From NCBI RefSeq assembly GCF_900094545.1, contig NZ_FMAH01000001.1:124001-188000 (forward strand): a DNA stretch of 64,000 bases. Direction: 5' to 3'. Under the pieces are notes generated by a model. That model searched no databases and was not told the origin of the DNA. It saw only the letters and a list, made by a program, of their open reading frames with translations. Positions 16,486 through 26,092 of the stretch are shown in pieces. Origin of the DNA: Martinezella miluonensis (GTDB taxonomy: Bacteria; Pseudomonadota; Alphaproteobacteria; Rhizobiales; Rhizobiaceae). The position numbers and the translations under genes were made by a program. Every line of letters starts with the position of its first letter. The stretch's first letter is position 1.

Positions 16486-18038
16486 GCGGAGATCGTCTCC
16501 AGGCAGCTTCGCCAGCGGCACCAGCAGCGGACGGCCTACCCGACCGCCGCGAGATCCGCGCCGTCATTCTCGGCCTGATGATCGTTCTCGGGCTCGGCGC
16601 CATCGACCAGAGCATCGTCGCCACCGCCCTGCCCCGCATCGTCAGCGATCTCGGCGGGCTGACGCATCTTTCCTGGGTGGTCAGCGCCTATGTGCTCGCC
16701 TCCACCGCCACCATGCCGCTCTACGGCAAGCTCAGCGACCAGTATGGCCGCAAGCCGATGATCTATGCGGCGATCCTGATCTTCCTGCTCGGCTCCGTCC
16801 TGAGCGGCATGGCGCAGACGCTGATGCAGCTCATCATCTTCCGGGCGATCCAGGGCATCGGCGCCGGCGGATTGATGCCGCTGGCGCAGATCATCATCGG
16901 CGACATCGTGCCGCCGGCTCGGCGTGGGCGCAACCAGGGCTCGATCGCCGCCGTCTTCGCGGTTTGCAGCGTCATCGGCCCGATCGCCGGCGGCATCATC
17001 ACCGATCTCCTGTCCTGGCACTGGATCTTCTACGTCAATCTGCCAATCGGCGCCGTTGCCCTCATCATGATCGGCCGCGCGCTCAAGCGGCCGCACCAGT
17101 CTCGCAGTCGCCGCATCGACTATCTCGGCGCCGCCTTGCTGACGGGCTGTACGACGAGCTTCCTGCTGGTGCTGGCGCTCGGCGGCAACGAATGGGCCTG
17201 GAATTCGCCGGAGATTTTCGGACTGTCTGCCGTCGCCCTCGTGCTTTGCGTTCTTTTCATCCTTCACGTCCGGCGCGAGCCCGAGCCGGTGCTGCCGCCC
17301 GATCTCTTCCGCAATCGGCTGTTCGTCGTCGCCTGCATCGTGCTGGCCCTGACCTTCATGGGGATGCTGGGCGCAAGCCTGTTCTTTCCGCTGTTCTTCC
17401 AGATGGTCATGGGGGTCAGCGCCTCGCATTCCGGGCTGCTGACCGGCCCGCTGATGATCGGCGTCGTTATTTCCTCGATGGTCAACGGGCGCGTACTGCT
17501 GCATCGCTTCGGGCGCTACAAGCCGGCGCAGCTCTGCGGCCTCAGCCTCGCGACGGTCGCCTTCGCGATCCTTTCCTGGGCCGCGGCCACCAGCCAGGGT
17601 TTCGGGATCATTGAGCCCGCCGTCTTCGCTCTCGGCCTTGGTCTCGGGCTTGTCATGCCCACCATGACGATTGCCGTGCAAAATGCCCTGCCCCTTGCCC
17701 ATCGCGGCGTCGGAACGGCGACACTCGCCTTCTTCCGTTCGCTCGGCGGCCTCATTGGCGTCACCGGCTCGGGTGCAATTCTGGCCTATCGCGTGCAGAA
17801 CGCCTCCGGCGCGCTGGATGGCGTGCATGTGTCGTCCCTCACCGAGGCCGGCATGAGACAGCTCGCGACCGCCTCTCCCGAGGCCCATGCCGCCGCCATC
17901 GCGCTTTACCGCCACGCCATTGCAATGACCTTCGCAACGGGAACGGCGATCGTGGCACTGGCGTTGGTCGTTCTGTTGTTTCTGCCGGAATTGCCATTGG
18001 CAACGGATCACGGACAGGGGACCCCGCGGTCAAGCTGA
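16482..18038 (+). CDS. MFS multidrug exporter, DHA2 (14-TM, EmrB/QacA) family
   Basis: 518 residues with about 14 hydrophobic segments. The first helix carries the DHA2 motif GAIDQSIVATALPRI with the membrane-embedded Asp, the loop between helices 2 and 3 carries motif A as GKLSDQYGRKP, and helix 5 has a motif C-like GPIAGGI. This is a proton-driven exporter of drugs or other toxic small molecules. Its start overlaps the MarR stop (ATGA), so it is expected to be induced by the MarR ligand. No membrane-fusion partner gene adjoins it, so it probably acts across the inner membrane alone. Confidence 0.92.
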   Translation: MSGDRLQAASPAAPAADGLPDRREIRAVILGLMIVLGLGAIDQSIVATALPRIVSDLGGLTHLSWVVSAYVLASTATMPLYGKLSDQYGRKPMIYAAILIFLLGSVLSGMAQTLMQLIIFRAIQGIGAGGLMPLAQIIIGDIVPPARRGRNQGSIAAVFAVCSVIGPIAGGIITDLLSWHWIFYVNLPIGAVALIMIGRALKRPHQSRSRRIDYLGAALLTGCTTSFLLVLALGGNEWAWNSPEIFGLSAVALVLCVLFILHVRREPEPVLPPDLFRNRLFVVACIVLALTFMGMLGASLFFPLFFQMVMGVSASHSGLLTGPLMIGVVISSMVNGRVLLHRFGRYKPAQLCGLSLATVAFAILSWAAATSQGFGIIEPAVFALGLGLGLVMPTMTIAVQNALPLAHRGVGTATLAFFRSLGGLIGVTGSGAILAYRVQNASGALDGVHVSSLTEAGMRQLATASPEAHAAAIALYRHAIAMTFATGTAIVALALVVLLFLPELPLATDHGQGTPRSS

Positions 18039-18231
18039 CTGGGCTTCTCCGCCAGCAGGGCTACCGATCCAGAGAGACGCTGACTTGGGGCGCAAAGCCA
18101 CCATCGGCCCGTCCGTGCGCCGGTCGAGGTGCGCCCGTCGCGCCCAGCAGGTAATCGCGGCGACCAGAACAGATCGGATCGAGGGCGCGAACACCGAGGC
18201 CGAACCGGCTATGCGTTTAGCCCGATAACAG

Positions 18232-18250
18232 GCTGCGTTTCAAACGCAGC
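18232..18250. repeat. Perfect 19-bp inverted repeat between MFS gene and tRNA-Arg
   Basis: Arms GCTGCGTTT and AAACGCAGC around a single C. It lies 27 bp beyond the tRNA 3' end and 194 bp after the MFS stop. It could end either transcript but lacks a proper T-run on both sides. Confidence 0.4.
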
Positions 18251-18276
18251 AAGCATAAAAAACGATAAGGGAAAAA

Positions 18277-18353
18277 TGGCGCACCCGAAGAGATTCGAAC
18301 TCCTGACCCCCAGATTCGTAGTCTGGTGCTCTATCCAGCTGAGCTACGGGTGC
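18277..18353 (-). tRNA. tRNA-Arg (anticodon ACG)
   Basis: 77 nt on the minus strand. Acceptor arms GCACCCG and CGGGTGC pair fully. The anticodon arm is CCAGA-CTACGAA-TCTGG with anticodon ACG, and the T-loop reads GTTCGAATC. The CCA end is encoded. It reads CGU/CGC/CGA arginine codons after A34 is deaminated to inosine. No integrase or att duplication is visible beside it. Confidence 0.95.
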
Positions 18354-18389
18354 GTGCCGAAACGGAAGAAACCGTTCGGTGTGGGCGGT

Positions 18390-18418
18390 TCTCTAAAGGG
18401 TCCCTTGGGGGAATGCAA
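18390..18418 (-). promoter_or_regulatory. Promoter of tRNA-Arg
   Basis: On the minus strand TTGCAT (18413-18418) and TAGAGA (18390-18395) are separated by 17 nt, 37 bp upstream of the tRNA 5' end. Confidence 0.5.
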
Positions 18419-18478
18419 GTGGATTTCTGAAAAAGATCGCGATTTTCGTGCAAGATACCGACAACTATCTGAAAATAT

Positions 18479-19999
18479 TCAGATTTCTTGCAAGCTCTTG
18501 CTGCGATAATCGTCGAGGGATACGGGACGGTCGGGAATTTCGATGCGGAACTGCGTTCCGGCAGCCGGTTTTTCCACGAGCGCAATGGTGCCGCCATGGG
18601 CAAGCACCAGCTCCCGGGCGATCGCCAGGCCAAGGCCTGTGCCTCCGGAGCGGGCGGAGCCACGAAAAGCGGTGAAGAGATTCTCCCGCGCCTTCTGCGG
18701 CATGCCGGGGCCGGTGTCGTCGACGGTAATGCTGACGACGCTGCCGATTCGATGCGCCGAGACCGTGATGCGCTTTATGCTGTCGAGCTCGGCGTTGCTA
18801 ATGGCAACCAGCGCCTGATGGGCGTTGCGGCAGAGATTATGGATGACGCGGAACAACTGTTCGCCGTCGGCATCGACTTCCAGATCGGCACTAAGCTGCT
18901 CGATGAATTCTATGCCGCTGTCGGGCTCGATCGCCAGGATATCGCGAACCTCGGCGATCAGCTCGATAAGACGAATCTTGCGCCGGCGCGGCGCCGATTC
19001 GGAGGTCTGGCCATAGGACAGCACCTCGGTCGTATAGCCGACGGCGCGATCGATGGTGCGCAGCAGCTTCGGCGCGAAGCGCTTGACCATGGGGTCGTCG
19101 ATATCGACGAGCCGGTCCGACATCAGCTGCGCAGCCGACAGGATGTTGCGCATGTCGTGATTGATCTTCGAGACGGCGAGGCCGAGGGCGGCAAGATTCT
19201 TCTGCTGCTTCAGCGTCTTCTGAAGCTGCGTCTGCATGGCAGCAAGATGGCGGCCAGCGACGGCAAGCTCGTCGCGCCCCTGGTCGGGCACGAGAATGCG
19301 GCCCGGATCCTCCGGATCGTCGGAATAGGCCTGCATGCTGTCGGTGAGACGGCGGATCGGGCGGATCATGATGCGGTTGATCGCAAAGAAGATCAGCGTC
19401 GCGGTGAAGAGCGAAATCAGGATGGAAACGAGGAAGACGCTGCGGGAATAGGCAAGCATCGCATTGCGCAGGCGCGTATCCTTCAGCACCACTTCGATGC
19501 CGGTGCCGGCATCCCCGCCGACGGGGCCGAAAACACGGATGATGCGGTTGCCGCCGAAAAGCAGAGTGTCGAGGGCGTCCTTGATGGCGGTAGGCTGCGA
19601 CACGTCGCTGAGATCATACATGTCATCGACCGAAGCCGGCATTTCTGCCGTCGCCAGCAGACGCGAGGTGCCGTCCTTGCGCAGAACGATGGCCCGCGTG
19701 CCGGTGGCCATCAATGTTTCCTTCTGCAGCGCACGGGGCAATTCGGCCGTCTGCAAGCCGTCAATGGCGATGGCGGCGGCGGCAGCCGTGCTCAGCCGAT
19801 CCTCCAGCCAGCGCAGCCGCATATTGGCGACGGAAGGCACGAAGATGAGCACCTCCGCCAACGATATGAAAACGATGGTGAGGATGAGGAGCTTGCCGGA
19901 GAGCCCGCCAAAGATGCCGGTTGGCCTGCAAAGCCTGGAGAGGCCGACCTTCTCGGCCTTGCCGTCCTTTGCGGCGCTCCTGCCCTGCTCACTGTCCAT
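18479..19999 (-). CDS. Sensor histidine kinase (orphan)
   Basis: 506 residues from ATG 19999 (an in-frame TTG lies 8 codons earlier). Order: first membrane helix (about 36-58), periplasmic sensor region of about 130 residues, second helix (about 185-208), HAMP linker, dimerisation/phosphoacceptor helix with the H-box SKINHDMRNILS (His near 281), and a HATPase_c domain with N-box NLCRNAHQAL, DDTGPGM and GGTGLGLAIAREL. It should autophosphorylate and pass phosphate to a response regulator, but none is encoded next to it. The H-box form HDMRNIL is less usual than HELR. Signal unknown. Confidence 0.9.
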   Translation of the reverse strand: MDSEQGRSAAKDGKAEKVGLSRLCRPTGIFGGLSGKLLILTIVFISLAEVLIFVPSVANMRLRWLEDRLSTAAAAAIAIDGLQTAELPRALQKETLMATGTRAIVLRKDGTSRLLATAEMPASVDDMYDLSDVSQPTAIKDALDTLLFGGNRIIRVFGPVGGDAGTGIEVVLKDTRLRNAMLAYSRSVFLVSILISLFTATLIFFAINRIMIRPIRRLTDSMQAYSDDPEDPGRILVPDQGRDELAVAGRHLAAMQTQLQKTLKQQKNLAALGLAVSKINHDMRNILSAAQLMSDRLVDIDDPMVKRFAPKLLRTIDRAVGYTTEVLSYGQTSESAPRRRKIRLIELIAEVRDILAIEPDSGIEFIEQLSADLEVDADGEQLFRVIHNLCRNAHQALVAISNAELDSIKRITVSAHRIGSVVSITVDDTGPGMPQKARENLFTAFRGSARSGGTGLGLAIARELVLAHGGTIALVEKPAAGTQFRIEIPDRPVSLDDYRSKSLQEI

Positions 20000-20168
20000 T
20001 TCAATTGTCCCGCTTCGCCGCAAAGCGACCTGATGGCGACTTGTCGAAACGGTATAATAGGTGATTGTGGGCTTTTTTCCAATCGCGTCCCGATCCTAGG
20101 GCACGATGACGCATACAAGGAGAGCGGCGGCGCTCAGCACAGCCGCTTCTCGCCCACTCGCGAAGAGA

Positions 20169-22202
20169 TCAGAACTCTTCCCAATTCTGCGCAGCAGCGG
20201 CCGGCGCGCGGGCAGCGTTGCCGCCGAAGGCCGTCGCGACCTTGTCAATCATCCGGCGCGCCGGCGATGCCGTCGGACGATGCGTTTCGGCGCGCGCCGG
20301 CACCGGAGCGGAAACGCTGCCTCCATCGACCTTGAAGCGGGAGACCAGGCGCACGAGGCCGTCAGCCTCGCCCGCCAGACGATGGGTCGCTGCCGAAGTT
20401 TCCTCGACCATGGCAGCGTTGCGCTGCGTGACCTCGTCCATCTGATTGACGGCCTTGTTGACTTCCGACAGGCCGGTCGCCTGTTCGCGCGCCGCGGTGG
20501 CGATGGAATGGATGTGATCGTTGATCTTGAGCACGCGCGCTTCGATGGTCGACAGCGCCTCGCCGGTCGCCTGCACCAGCTTGACGCCGACCTGCACCTC
20601 GCCGCCGGATTTTCCGATCAGCGCCTTGATATCCTTGGCCGCCGTGGCGGAGCGTTGGGCAAGCTCGCGCACTTCCTGCGCGACGACGGCAAAGCCCTTG
20701 CCTGCCTCGCCGGCGCGCGCAGCCTCCACACCGGCGTTCAGTGCCAGCAGATTGGTCTGGAAGGCGATATCGTCGATAACGCCGATGATCTGGCTGATTT
20801 CGCCGGATGCCTGCTCGATGCGGCCCATAGCATCGATCGCGTTGCGAACGACGGTGCCGGAACGGGCAGCATCTTCCTTGGCTTCGCCCACCATGACGCT
20901 CGCTTCGCGCGCCCGCTCCGTCGAGTTCTGGACGACGGAGGTGATCTCATCGAGCGCTGCCGAGGTTTCCTCGAGGGCAGCTGCCTGCTGCTCGGTACGC
21001 TTGGATAGGTCGTCGCTGGCGTGACGAAGCTCGTTGGTGTTGGAATTGATCGAGCCGGTGGTCTCGCGCACCTCGCGCATGGTGCTCTTCAGCGTTGCGA
21101 GCGTCGCGTTGACGTTCTGCTGCAATTCCGCAAAGGCGCCCTGGAATTCGCCCTTCATCGACTGGGTGAGATCGCCTTCGGCCAGGCTTGCGATGACGCG
21201 ACGGACCTCGCCGATGCCGACATCGACGCTCATCAGCAGCTCATTCACATTGGTAGCGAAGCGATTGAGATTGGCGTCGCCGTAATCCTTGTCGATGCGG
21301 CGGCTGAAATCGCCGGCGGCCGCAGCCGAAACGGCCAGCGACATGCTGGACTGCAGCTCGTCGCTTCTGGCGCGCATCGCCATTTCCTCGGCATTCATGC
21401 GGCGCACGGCATTGCCGTTTTCCTTGAAGACGTCGACAGCCGCTGCCATCTCGCCGATTTCGTCGCCTCGACCGGCAAACGGGACCTCGATATCGAACTG
21501 GCCGTCGGCAACCTTCTTGATCGCGTCCGTGACCTTGCGGATCGGGCGGCTCAGGTGAACGGTGCCGATGTAAGCTCCAAGACCGACGCCGGCGCCGATG
21601 CCGGCGACCATGATGCTGAGGACGACCCACAGGACGCTCTCGTGGAAGACGGCGATCTCGGCTTCAGCCTTTGCAAGTTCCGCTTTGTCAGCCTGGACGA
21701 CGGCGTCGATCTCAGCCTGGAAGGCTTTGCGATTGGCGCGGTTCGCCTCGTTGTTGCCCTGCTTGGCCGCCGCATCGGGGCCATCCGTCACGCCGAGTTT
21801 GACCGTCTCCGTGCGGAAGACGCGAAACTCCTGAGCGCGGGCTTTCAGCTTGGCGAAATCCGCTTTCTGACTATCCGGAACCAGAGGCGACCAGGAGACC
21901 AGAACCTTGTCGATCTCGTCGAGATCGGCCGTCAGCCCATCGGCGAAGCTCTTGGCATCCTTTGCGGAAGCGGCCGCATAGATGCCGCGGGATTCCATGA
22001 CCACCGCGGTTACATAACGGTTGAGGTGCTCGCCCATATAGGCGCGGCTGGCTGTCTGCTCATAACTCTGCAATCTCTGGTCATATTGATGCAGCGCGTA
22101 AAGAGTGGTGCCGCCGATCAGGAGTGCTGCGCCGGTCATGACGAGTACAAGCAGATTTACTTTGCCGCGAATTTTCAAGATATCCCCCAAGGCCAGCGTC
22201 AT
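20169..22202 (-). CDS. Methyl-accepting chemotaxis protein with WEEF tail
   Basis: About 677 residues. An N-terminal membrane helix (about 17-38) is followed by a helical periplasmic domain of about 150 residues, a second helix (about 187-212), a HAMP domain plus a second HAMP-like region, and the signalling domain. The conserved hairpin tip reads [24 protein letters not shown] in two adjoining parts. The protein ends in NWEEF, like the NWETF tether that binds CheR and CheB, so it should undergo adaptation methylation. The start is uncertain: ATG 22202 is preferred to a GTG at 22235, but neither has a clear ribosome site. The ligand is unknown. Confidence 0.9.
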   Translation of the reverse strand: MTLALGDILKIRGKVNLLVLVMTGAALLIGGTTLYALHQYDQRLQSYEQTASRAYMGEHLNRYVTAVVMESRGIYAAASAKDAKSFADGLTADLDEIDKVLVSWSPLVPDSQKADFAKLKARAQEFRVFRTETVKLGVTDGPDAAAKQGNNEANRANRKAFQAEIDAVVQADKAELAKAEAEIAVFHESVLWVVLSIMVAGIGAGVGLGAYIGTVHLSRPIRKVTDAIKKVADGQFDIEVPFAGRGDEIGEMAAAVDVFKENGNAVRRMNAEEMAMRARSDELQSSMSLAVSAAAAGDFSRRIDKDYGDANLNRFATNVNELLMSVDVGIGEVRRVIASLAEGDLTQSMKGEFQGAFAELQQNVNATLATLKSTMREVRETTGSINSNTNELRHASDDLSKRTEQQAAALEETSAALDEITSVVQNSTERAREASVMVGEAKEDAARSGTVVRNAIDAMGRIEQASGEISQIIGVIDDIAFQTNLLALNAGVEAARAGEAGKGFAVVAQEVRELAQRSATAAKDIKALIGKSGGEVQVGVKLVQATGEALSTIEARVLKINDHIHSIATAAREQATGLSEVNKAVNQMDEVTQRNAAMVEETSAATHRLAGEADGLVRLVSRFKVDGGSVSAPVPARAETHRPTASPARRMIDKVATAFGGNAARAPAAAAQNWEEF

Positions 22203-22559
22203 CCCCCAAAATCGGTGGGTTTTGCCAGTACGCACTTAGATATCGGCTAAATTCATTAATGTTATCTTGCCGTATTTCGCGTCGGAACATCGGGATTCAG
22301 GGCTGTTTCCGCCTTATATTTCAGGAATCTCCGAACTCTATTGCCGGCGGCACAATCGATCGGCCGACTAACAGGAATCCTGGATTTCCAGGAATCTGCG
22401 CCGGTATAATTGACTTTGGGGGCCCTGATCCTTATAAGCCCGCGCACGTTCGGTCATAGAGCCTGCATCTGCGGGCCAAGTCCGTTCGTCATAATCAACA
22501 ACGCTCCTTGCTATTGAAGCAAAGCTCAAGAAGGGCCGCACTCCGCGGTGTTTAAATAA
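22203..22559. other. Divergent promoter region between chemoreceptor and rpmH
   Basis: No gene is evident in these 357 bases. It holds the rpmH promoter at 22410-22437 and must hold the chemoreceptor promoter near 22203-22300. Small open frames on both strands have no ribosome site or family features. Confidence 0.6.
22410..22437 (+). promoter_or_regulatory. Promoter of rpmH-rnpA-yidC
   Basis: TTGACT (22410-22415) and TTATAA (22432-22437) are spaced 16 nt apart (17 if the -10 is read as TATAAG), about 115 bp before the rpmH start codon. Confidence 0.6.
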
Positions 22560-22694
22560 ATGAAGCGTACCTATCAACCATCCAAGCTTGTCCGCAAGCG
22601 TCGCCACGGCTTCCGTTCCCGTATGGCTACCAAGGGCGGCCGTGCGGTTCTTTCCGCTCGCCGTAACCGCGGCCGCAAGCGTCTTTCGGCCTAA
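22560..22694 (+). CDS. rpmH: 50S ribosomal protein L34
   Basis: 44 residues, the full length of L34, very basic: it begins [18 protein letters not shown] and ends [10 protein letters not shown]. It is part of the large ribosomal subunit. It is followed after 36 bp by rnpA, the nearly universal bacterial order. No good Shine-Dalgarno sequence is seen before the ATG. Confidence 0.97.
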   Translation: MKRTYQPSKLVRKRRHGFRSRMATKGGRAVLSARRNRGRKRLSA

Positions 22695-22730
22695 CGGCCG
22701 AAATGCCCGATAGTCGAGGATGGCGGGCAA

Positions 22731-23120
22731 TTGACGAATGAACGACCCAAAAAGACTGTCGGGCGGCTGAAAAGCCGGCCGCAGTTTCTTGCAGTCCGTG
22801 AAGGCGAGAAGCGCAGAGGCGGCTTCTTCCTGCTAGAGATGCTGGACCGCAAGCTTGCCGACGCCGACCCCCGCGTTGGTTTTACCGTTACCAAAAAACA
22901 TGGCAACGCAGTGGAGCGCAACCGCATGCGGCGCAGGCTGAAAGAAGCCGTGCGGCTTCATGCCGGGTTTGCAATGCAGCCCGGACACGACTATGTGGTT
23001 GTCGCGCGGCGCGATGTGCTGACCGCACCTTTCGAAAAACTGGCAAGCGAACTCGTAAGCCGCATCGAAACCAGGCCGAAACATCGGCGGTCCGAGACGG
23101 ACCGCTCCAGGAAAGTATGA
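22731..23120 (+). CDS. rnpA: Ribonuclease P protein component
   Basis: 129 residues. Protein subunit of RNase P, which binds the catalytic RNA and the 5' leader of tRNA precursors. The family signature is seen as [19 protein letters not shown] (about 56-74). The start is a TTG at 22731 with GAGGA about 10 nt upstream; no in-frame ATG serves. It overlaps the yidC start by 4 bp, so the rpmH-rnpA-yidC unit is tightly coupled. Confidence 0.95.
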   Translation: MTNERPKKTVGRLKSRPQFLAVREGEKRRGGFFLLEMLDRKLADADPRVGFTVTKKHGNAVERNRMRRRLKEAVRLHAGFAMQPGHDYVVVARRDVLTAPFEKLASELVSRIETRPKHRRSETDRSRKV

Positions 23121-24928
23121 TGGAAAACAACCGCAATTACTTCATTGCAATTGCACTGTCTGTGCTGATTGTTCTCGGCTGGCAGTTTTTCTACATGAAC
23201 CCGCGCCTCGAGGCGCAGCGCCAGGCCGAACAGGCCGCCAAGCAGCAGCAGTCGCAGCACGCCCAGACGACGCAGGCACCCGCCGCCGGCGCAGGCGCTG
23301 CTCCGGTCAATGGTTCGCTGCCGGCAGGCGGCCAGAACACGGCGTCGGTGCTGACGCGCGATCAATCGGTCGCCAAGACGTCGTCTGCGCGCGTCGCGAT
23401 CGATACGCCCGCGCTGTCAGGCTCCATCAACCTGGAAGGCGCGCGCCTCGACGACCTGCAGCTCAAGGCCTATCATGAGACCGTCAGCAAGAGCAGCCCG
23501 ATCATCACGCTGTTCAGCCCGGCAGACACCAAGGATGGCTACTTCACCGAGCTCGGCTATGTCGGCAGCGACGCGACCGGTGCTGTCCCCGGCCCTTCGA
23601 CCGTATGGAAGCTGGCAAGCGGCGACAAGCTGACCGATAAGACGCCGGTGACGCTGTCCTACACCAACGACAAGGGCGTCACCTTCTCGCGCACCATCTC
23701 CGTCGACGATCGCTACATGTTCACGATCACCGACAAGATCGCCAATGGCGGCCAGGCACCGGTTTCGCTGTCGAGCTATGGCCGCGTCACCCGCTACAAC
23801 AAGCCCGAGACGCCTTCCGCCTACGTCCTGCACGAAGGCTTCATCGGCGTCATCGGCGATGACGGCCTGATCGAGACCAAATATGCGTCGACCGAGAAGG
23901 AAGCCACGACGCCCGCCAAGGCGACCGGCGGCTGGCTCGGCATGACGGACAAATACTGGGCCGCAACCATCGTGCCGCCGCAGTCGACCGCCTATGATGC
24001 TCGCTTCTCGCATTTCAGCGACGGTACGGCGCGTTATCAGGCCGATTACAAGCAGGATGCCATCACGGTGGCTCCCAGCCAGTCGATCGAGCTGAAGAAC
24101 CTCATCTTCGCCGGCGCCAAGGAAGTTCCGGTCATCGATCGCTATGAAACCAGCTATTCGATCCCGCGCTTCGACCGCCTGATCGACTGGGGCTGGTTCT
24201 ATTTCATCACCAAGCCGATGTTCAAGCTGATGGATTTCTTCTTCCGCTTCTTCGGCAATTTCGGCGTCGCCATCCTCTGCACGACCATCGTGGTCAAGGC
24301 GCTCTTCTTCCCGCTTGCCAGCCGGCAATATGCCTCCATGGCGAACATGAAGCGCGTGCAGCCGAAGATGGAAGAGCTGAAGGCCAAGTTCGGCGACGAC
24401 CGCATGGGCCTGCAGCAGGCGACGATGCAGCTCTACAAGGAAGAGAAGATCAATCCGATCGCGGGTTGCTGGCCGGTGCTCTTGCAGATCCCGATCTTCT
24501 TCTCGCTCTACAAGGTGATCTACATCACCATCGAGATGCGCCATGCGGCGTTCTTCGGCTGGATCCAGGACCTCTCCGCGCCGGATCCGACCTCGATCGT
24601 CAACCTCTTCGGCCTGCTGCCGTTCGCAGCCCCGACCATCCTGCATCTCGGCGTCTGGCCGCTGATCATGGGCGTCACCATGTTCTTCCAGATGCGCATG
24701 AACCCGACGCCGCCGGATCCGACCCAGGCGATGATCTTCAACTGGATGCCGCTGGTGTTCATGTTCATGCTGGCAAGTTTCCCGGCCGGTCTCGTGATCT
24801 ACTGGGCCTGGAACAACACGCTCTCGGTCATCCAGCAGTCGATCATCATGAGGCGCCACGGCGTGAAGGTGGAGCTCTTCGACAATCTGAAGGGCCTCTT
24901 CAAACGAAAACCGGCGCCATCGAAATAA
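23117..24928 (+). CDS. yidC: Membrane protein insertase YidC
   Basis: 603 residues. Inserts membrane proteins alone or with SecYEG. An N-terminal helix (about 8-26) is followed by a Gln/Ala-rich linker, the large periplasmic beta-sandwich domain of Gram-negative YidC (about 80-350), and the five-helix core (about 365-590) with the [18 protein letters not shown] block and a basic C-terminal tail. The start overlaps rnpA (ATGA). A strong terminator follows 6 bp after the stop, so engB, which often follows yidC directly in rhizobia, has its own promoter here. Confidence 0.97.
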   Translation: MMENNRNYFIAIALSVLIVLGWQFFYMNPRLEAQRQAEQAAKQQQSQHAQTTQAPAAGAGAAPVNGSLPAGGQNTASVLTRDQSVAKTSSARVAIDTPALSGSINLEGARLDDLQLKAYHETVSKSSPIITLFSPADTKDGYFTELGYVGSDATGAVPGPSTVWKLASGDKLTDKTPVTLSYTNDKGVTFSRTISVDDRYMFTITDKIANGGQAPVSLSSYGRVTRYNKPETPSAYVLHEGFIGVIGDDGLIETKYASTEKEATTPAKATGGWLGMTDKYWAATIVPPQSTAYDARFSHFSDGTARYQADYKQDAITVAPSQSIELKNLIFAGAKEVPVIDRYETSYSIPRFDRLIDWGWFYFITKPMFKLMDFFFRFFGNFGVAILCTTIVVKALFFPLASRQYASMANMKRVQPKMEELKAKFGDDRMGLQQATMQLYKEEKINPIAGCWPVLLQIPIFFSLYKVIYITIEMRHAAFFGWIQDLSAPDPTSIVNLFGLLPFAAPTILHLGVWPLIMGVTMFFQMRMNPTPPDPTQAMIFNWMPLVFMFMLASFPAGLVIYWAWNNTLSVIQQSIIMRRHGVKVELFDNLKGLFKRKPAPSK

Positions 24929-24934
24929 ACAGCA

Positions 24935-24966
24935 AAGCCCCGCTTCGGCGGGGCTTTTCTTTTTTG
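24935..24966 (+). terminator. Intrinsic terminator of rpmH-rnpA-yidC
   Basis: AAGCCCCGC and GCGGGGCTT arms around a TTCG tetraloop, followed by TTCTTTTTT. Confidence 0.92.
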
Positions 24967-25013
24967 TAGCAAGTGACCTGCGTCGCGATGAGGTCGCCAT
25001 CTCCTGGCTGCGG

Positions 25014-25988
25014 TCAGGGCGTGCGGCTTGCGCCGAGATGCCGGCGAAAGAAGGCCAGGACCTCCGCATCGAACGAGCGGTGAAACGCCGCCCTGTCAAA
25101 CCCCGCCTGATCCTTGCAGATCTCCGGCTGTGAGGCAGCCAAGGCGGCCGGACATGGCGCCAGGAAGGCGAAATGCGCCGAGCCGGGCACGGCATGAAAG
25201 TCGGGCCTATCCGGTAGATTGACGGCCAGCGCCGCGACGCTTTCCGGCAGCACGCCATCGCCGCCATGCTCGGAACTCCAGAGCTGGATGGGCGCGCCGA
25301 CAGCTTTCAGGCTCTCCCTGTTCGAAAAGAAGCTCAGCGGATCGGCAAGGACAAGTGCCCTTATACGCCCGTCGCGGGCAAGCGGCTTTGCCGGTATCTC
25401 GTTCCGGCGAATTTCACCGCAGATGGGAGCAGGCTCGGGACAGGGAACGTTAGGGTCGCGAAAATCAGGGACCGCGCCGGCGAGCACGAGGCCGGTATAG
25501 CCGCCGCGCGAAAAGCCGAAGAAGCCGATTCGGTCGGGATCGATCTTTGCCGCCTCCGGCCATTTGCCGATGATGAAATCGATCAGGCGCTTTATATCCG
25601 TCGGCCGCTGAAACATGATCGAAATGTCGCCCGCCCGGCTCAGATCGGAAAAGTTATCGCCCGGATGGTTCACCGCGACCACAAGGAAGCCTGCATCCGC
25701 AAGCGCCTCCGCAGTATCGTGATGATTGAGGGAGCCACCGCCATGTCCATGCGAGATGATCACCAATGGCAACTTGCTCCCGGCAATCGGGCAGCCGCGA
25801 ACGGCGGGCAGCGCGACTGGCCCCAGCTTGACCTCACTTGGCGGCGTCGCACATGGCGACCAGACGAAAGCTTTAAGAGCAGGACCGTCTCCATTCGCCG
25901 GAACGTCGATCGATGCCAGTCCCGCGGCCCGGACCGATGTCGTCGCCAAGGCGAAGGCGATGAGAAAGCCGATTTTCGTAATGCGCAT
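25014..25988 (-). CDS. Secreted dienelactone hydrolase-like alpha/beta hydrolase
   Basis: 324 residues with a signal peptide (MRITKIGFLIAFALATTSVRA, cleavage near 21). The hydrolase core shows the oxyanion region LVIISHGHGGG (about 75-85), the nucleophile elbow GFSRGG (about 158-163) and the likely acid/base region DFHAVPGSAHFAF. It resembles the COG4188 predicted dienelactone hydrolases. Four or more cysteines in the exported part suggest disulfides. It lies with the AraC gene between yidC and engB, a place often empty in related genomes, and looks like accessory cargo. Substrate unknown. Confidence 0.85.
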   Translation of the reverse strand: MRITKIGFLIAFALATTSVRAAGLASIDVPANGDGPALKAFVWSPCATPPSEVKLGPVALPAVRGCPIAGSKLPLVIISHGHGGGSLNHHDTAEALADAGFLVVAVNHPGDNFSDLSRAGDISIMFQRPTDIKRLIDFIIGKWPEAAKIDPDRIGFFGFSRGGYTGLVLAGAVPDFRDPNVPCPEPAPICGEIRRNEIPAKPLARDGRIRALVLADPLSFFSNRESLKAVGAPIQLWSSEHGGDGVLPESVAALAVNLPDRPDFHAVPGSAHFAFLAPCPAALAASQPEICKDQAGFDRAAFHRSFDAEVLAFFRRHLGASRTP

Positions 25989-26092
25989 TTTCTTCTCCGA
26001 ACAGGGTAGTGAAAGGCAAAAATGAAAGGCCTCGGCAGACGCTTCACGGTCAGCCGCATATCAGGGATCGAGATGTCAAAGGATATGGATCG

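Noticed and set aside
18277..18353. tRNA-Arg as an integration site of a genomic island
   Set aside because: No integrase, no duplicated 3' end of the tRNA and no mobile genes are visible on either side.
18488..20335. Open frame of 615 codons on the plus strand
   Set aside because: It runs antisense to the histidine kinase and chemoreceptor end, has no domain or ribosome site, and is an effect of high GC content.
23417..25267. Open frame of 616 codons on the minus strand
   Set aside because: It is antisense to yidC and part of the hydrolase gene; composition is Arg/His/Asp-rich with no family features.
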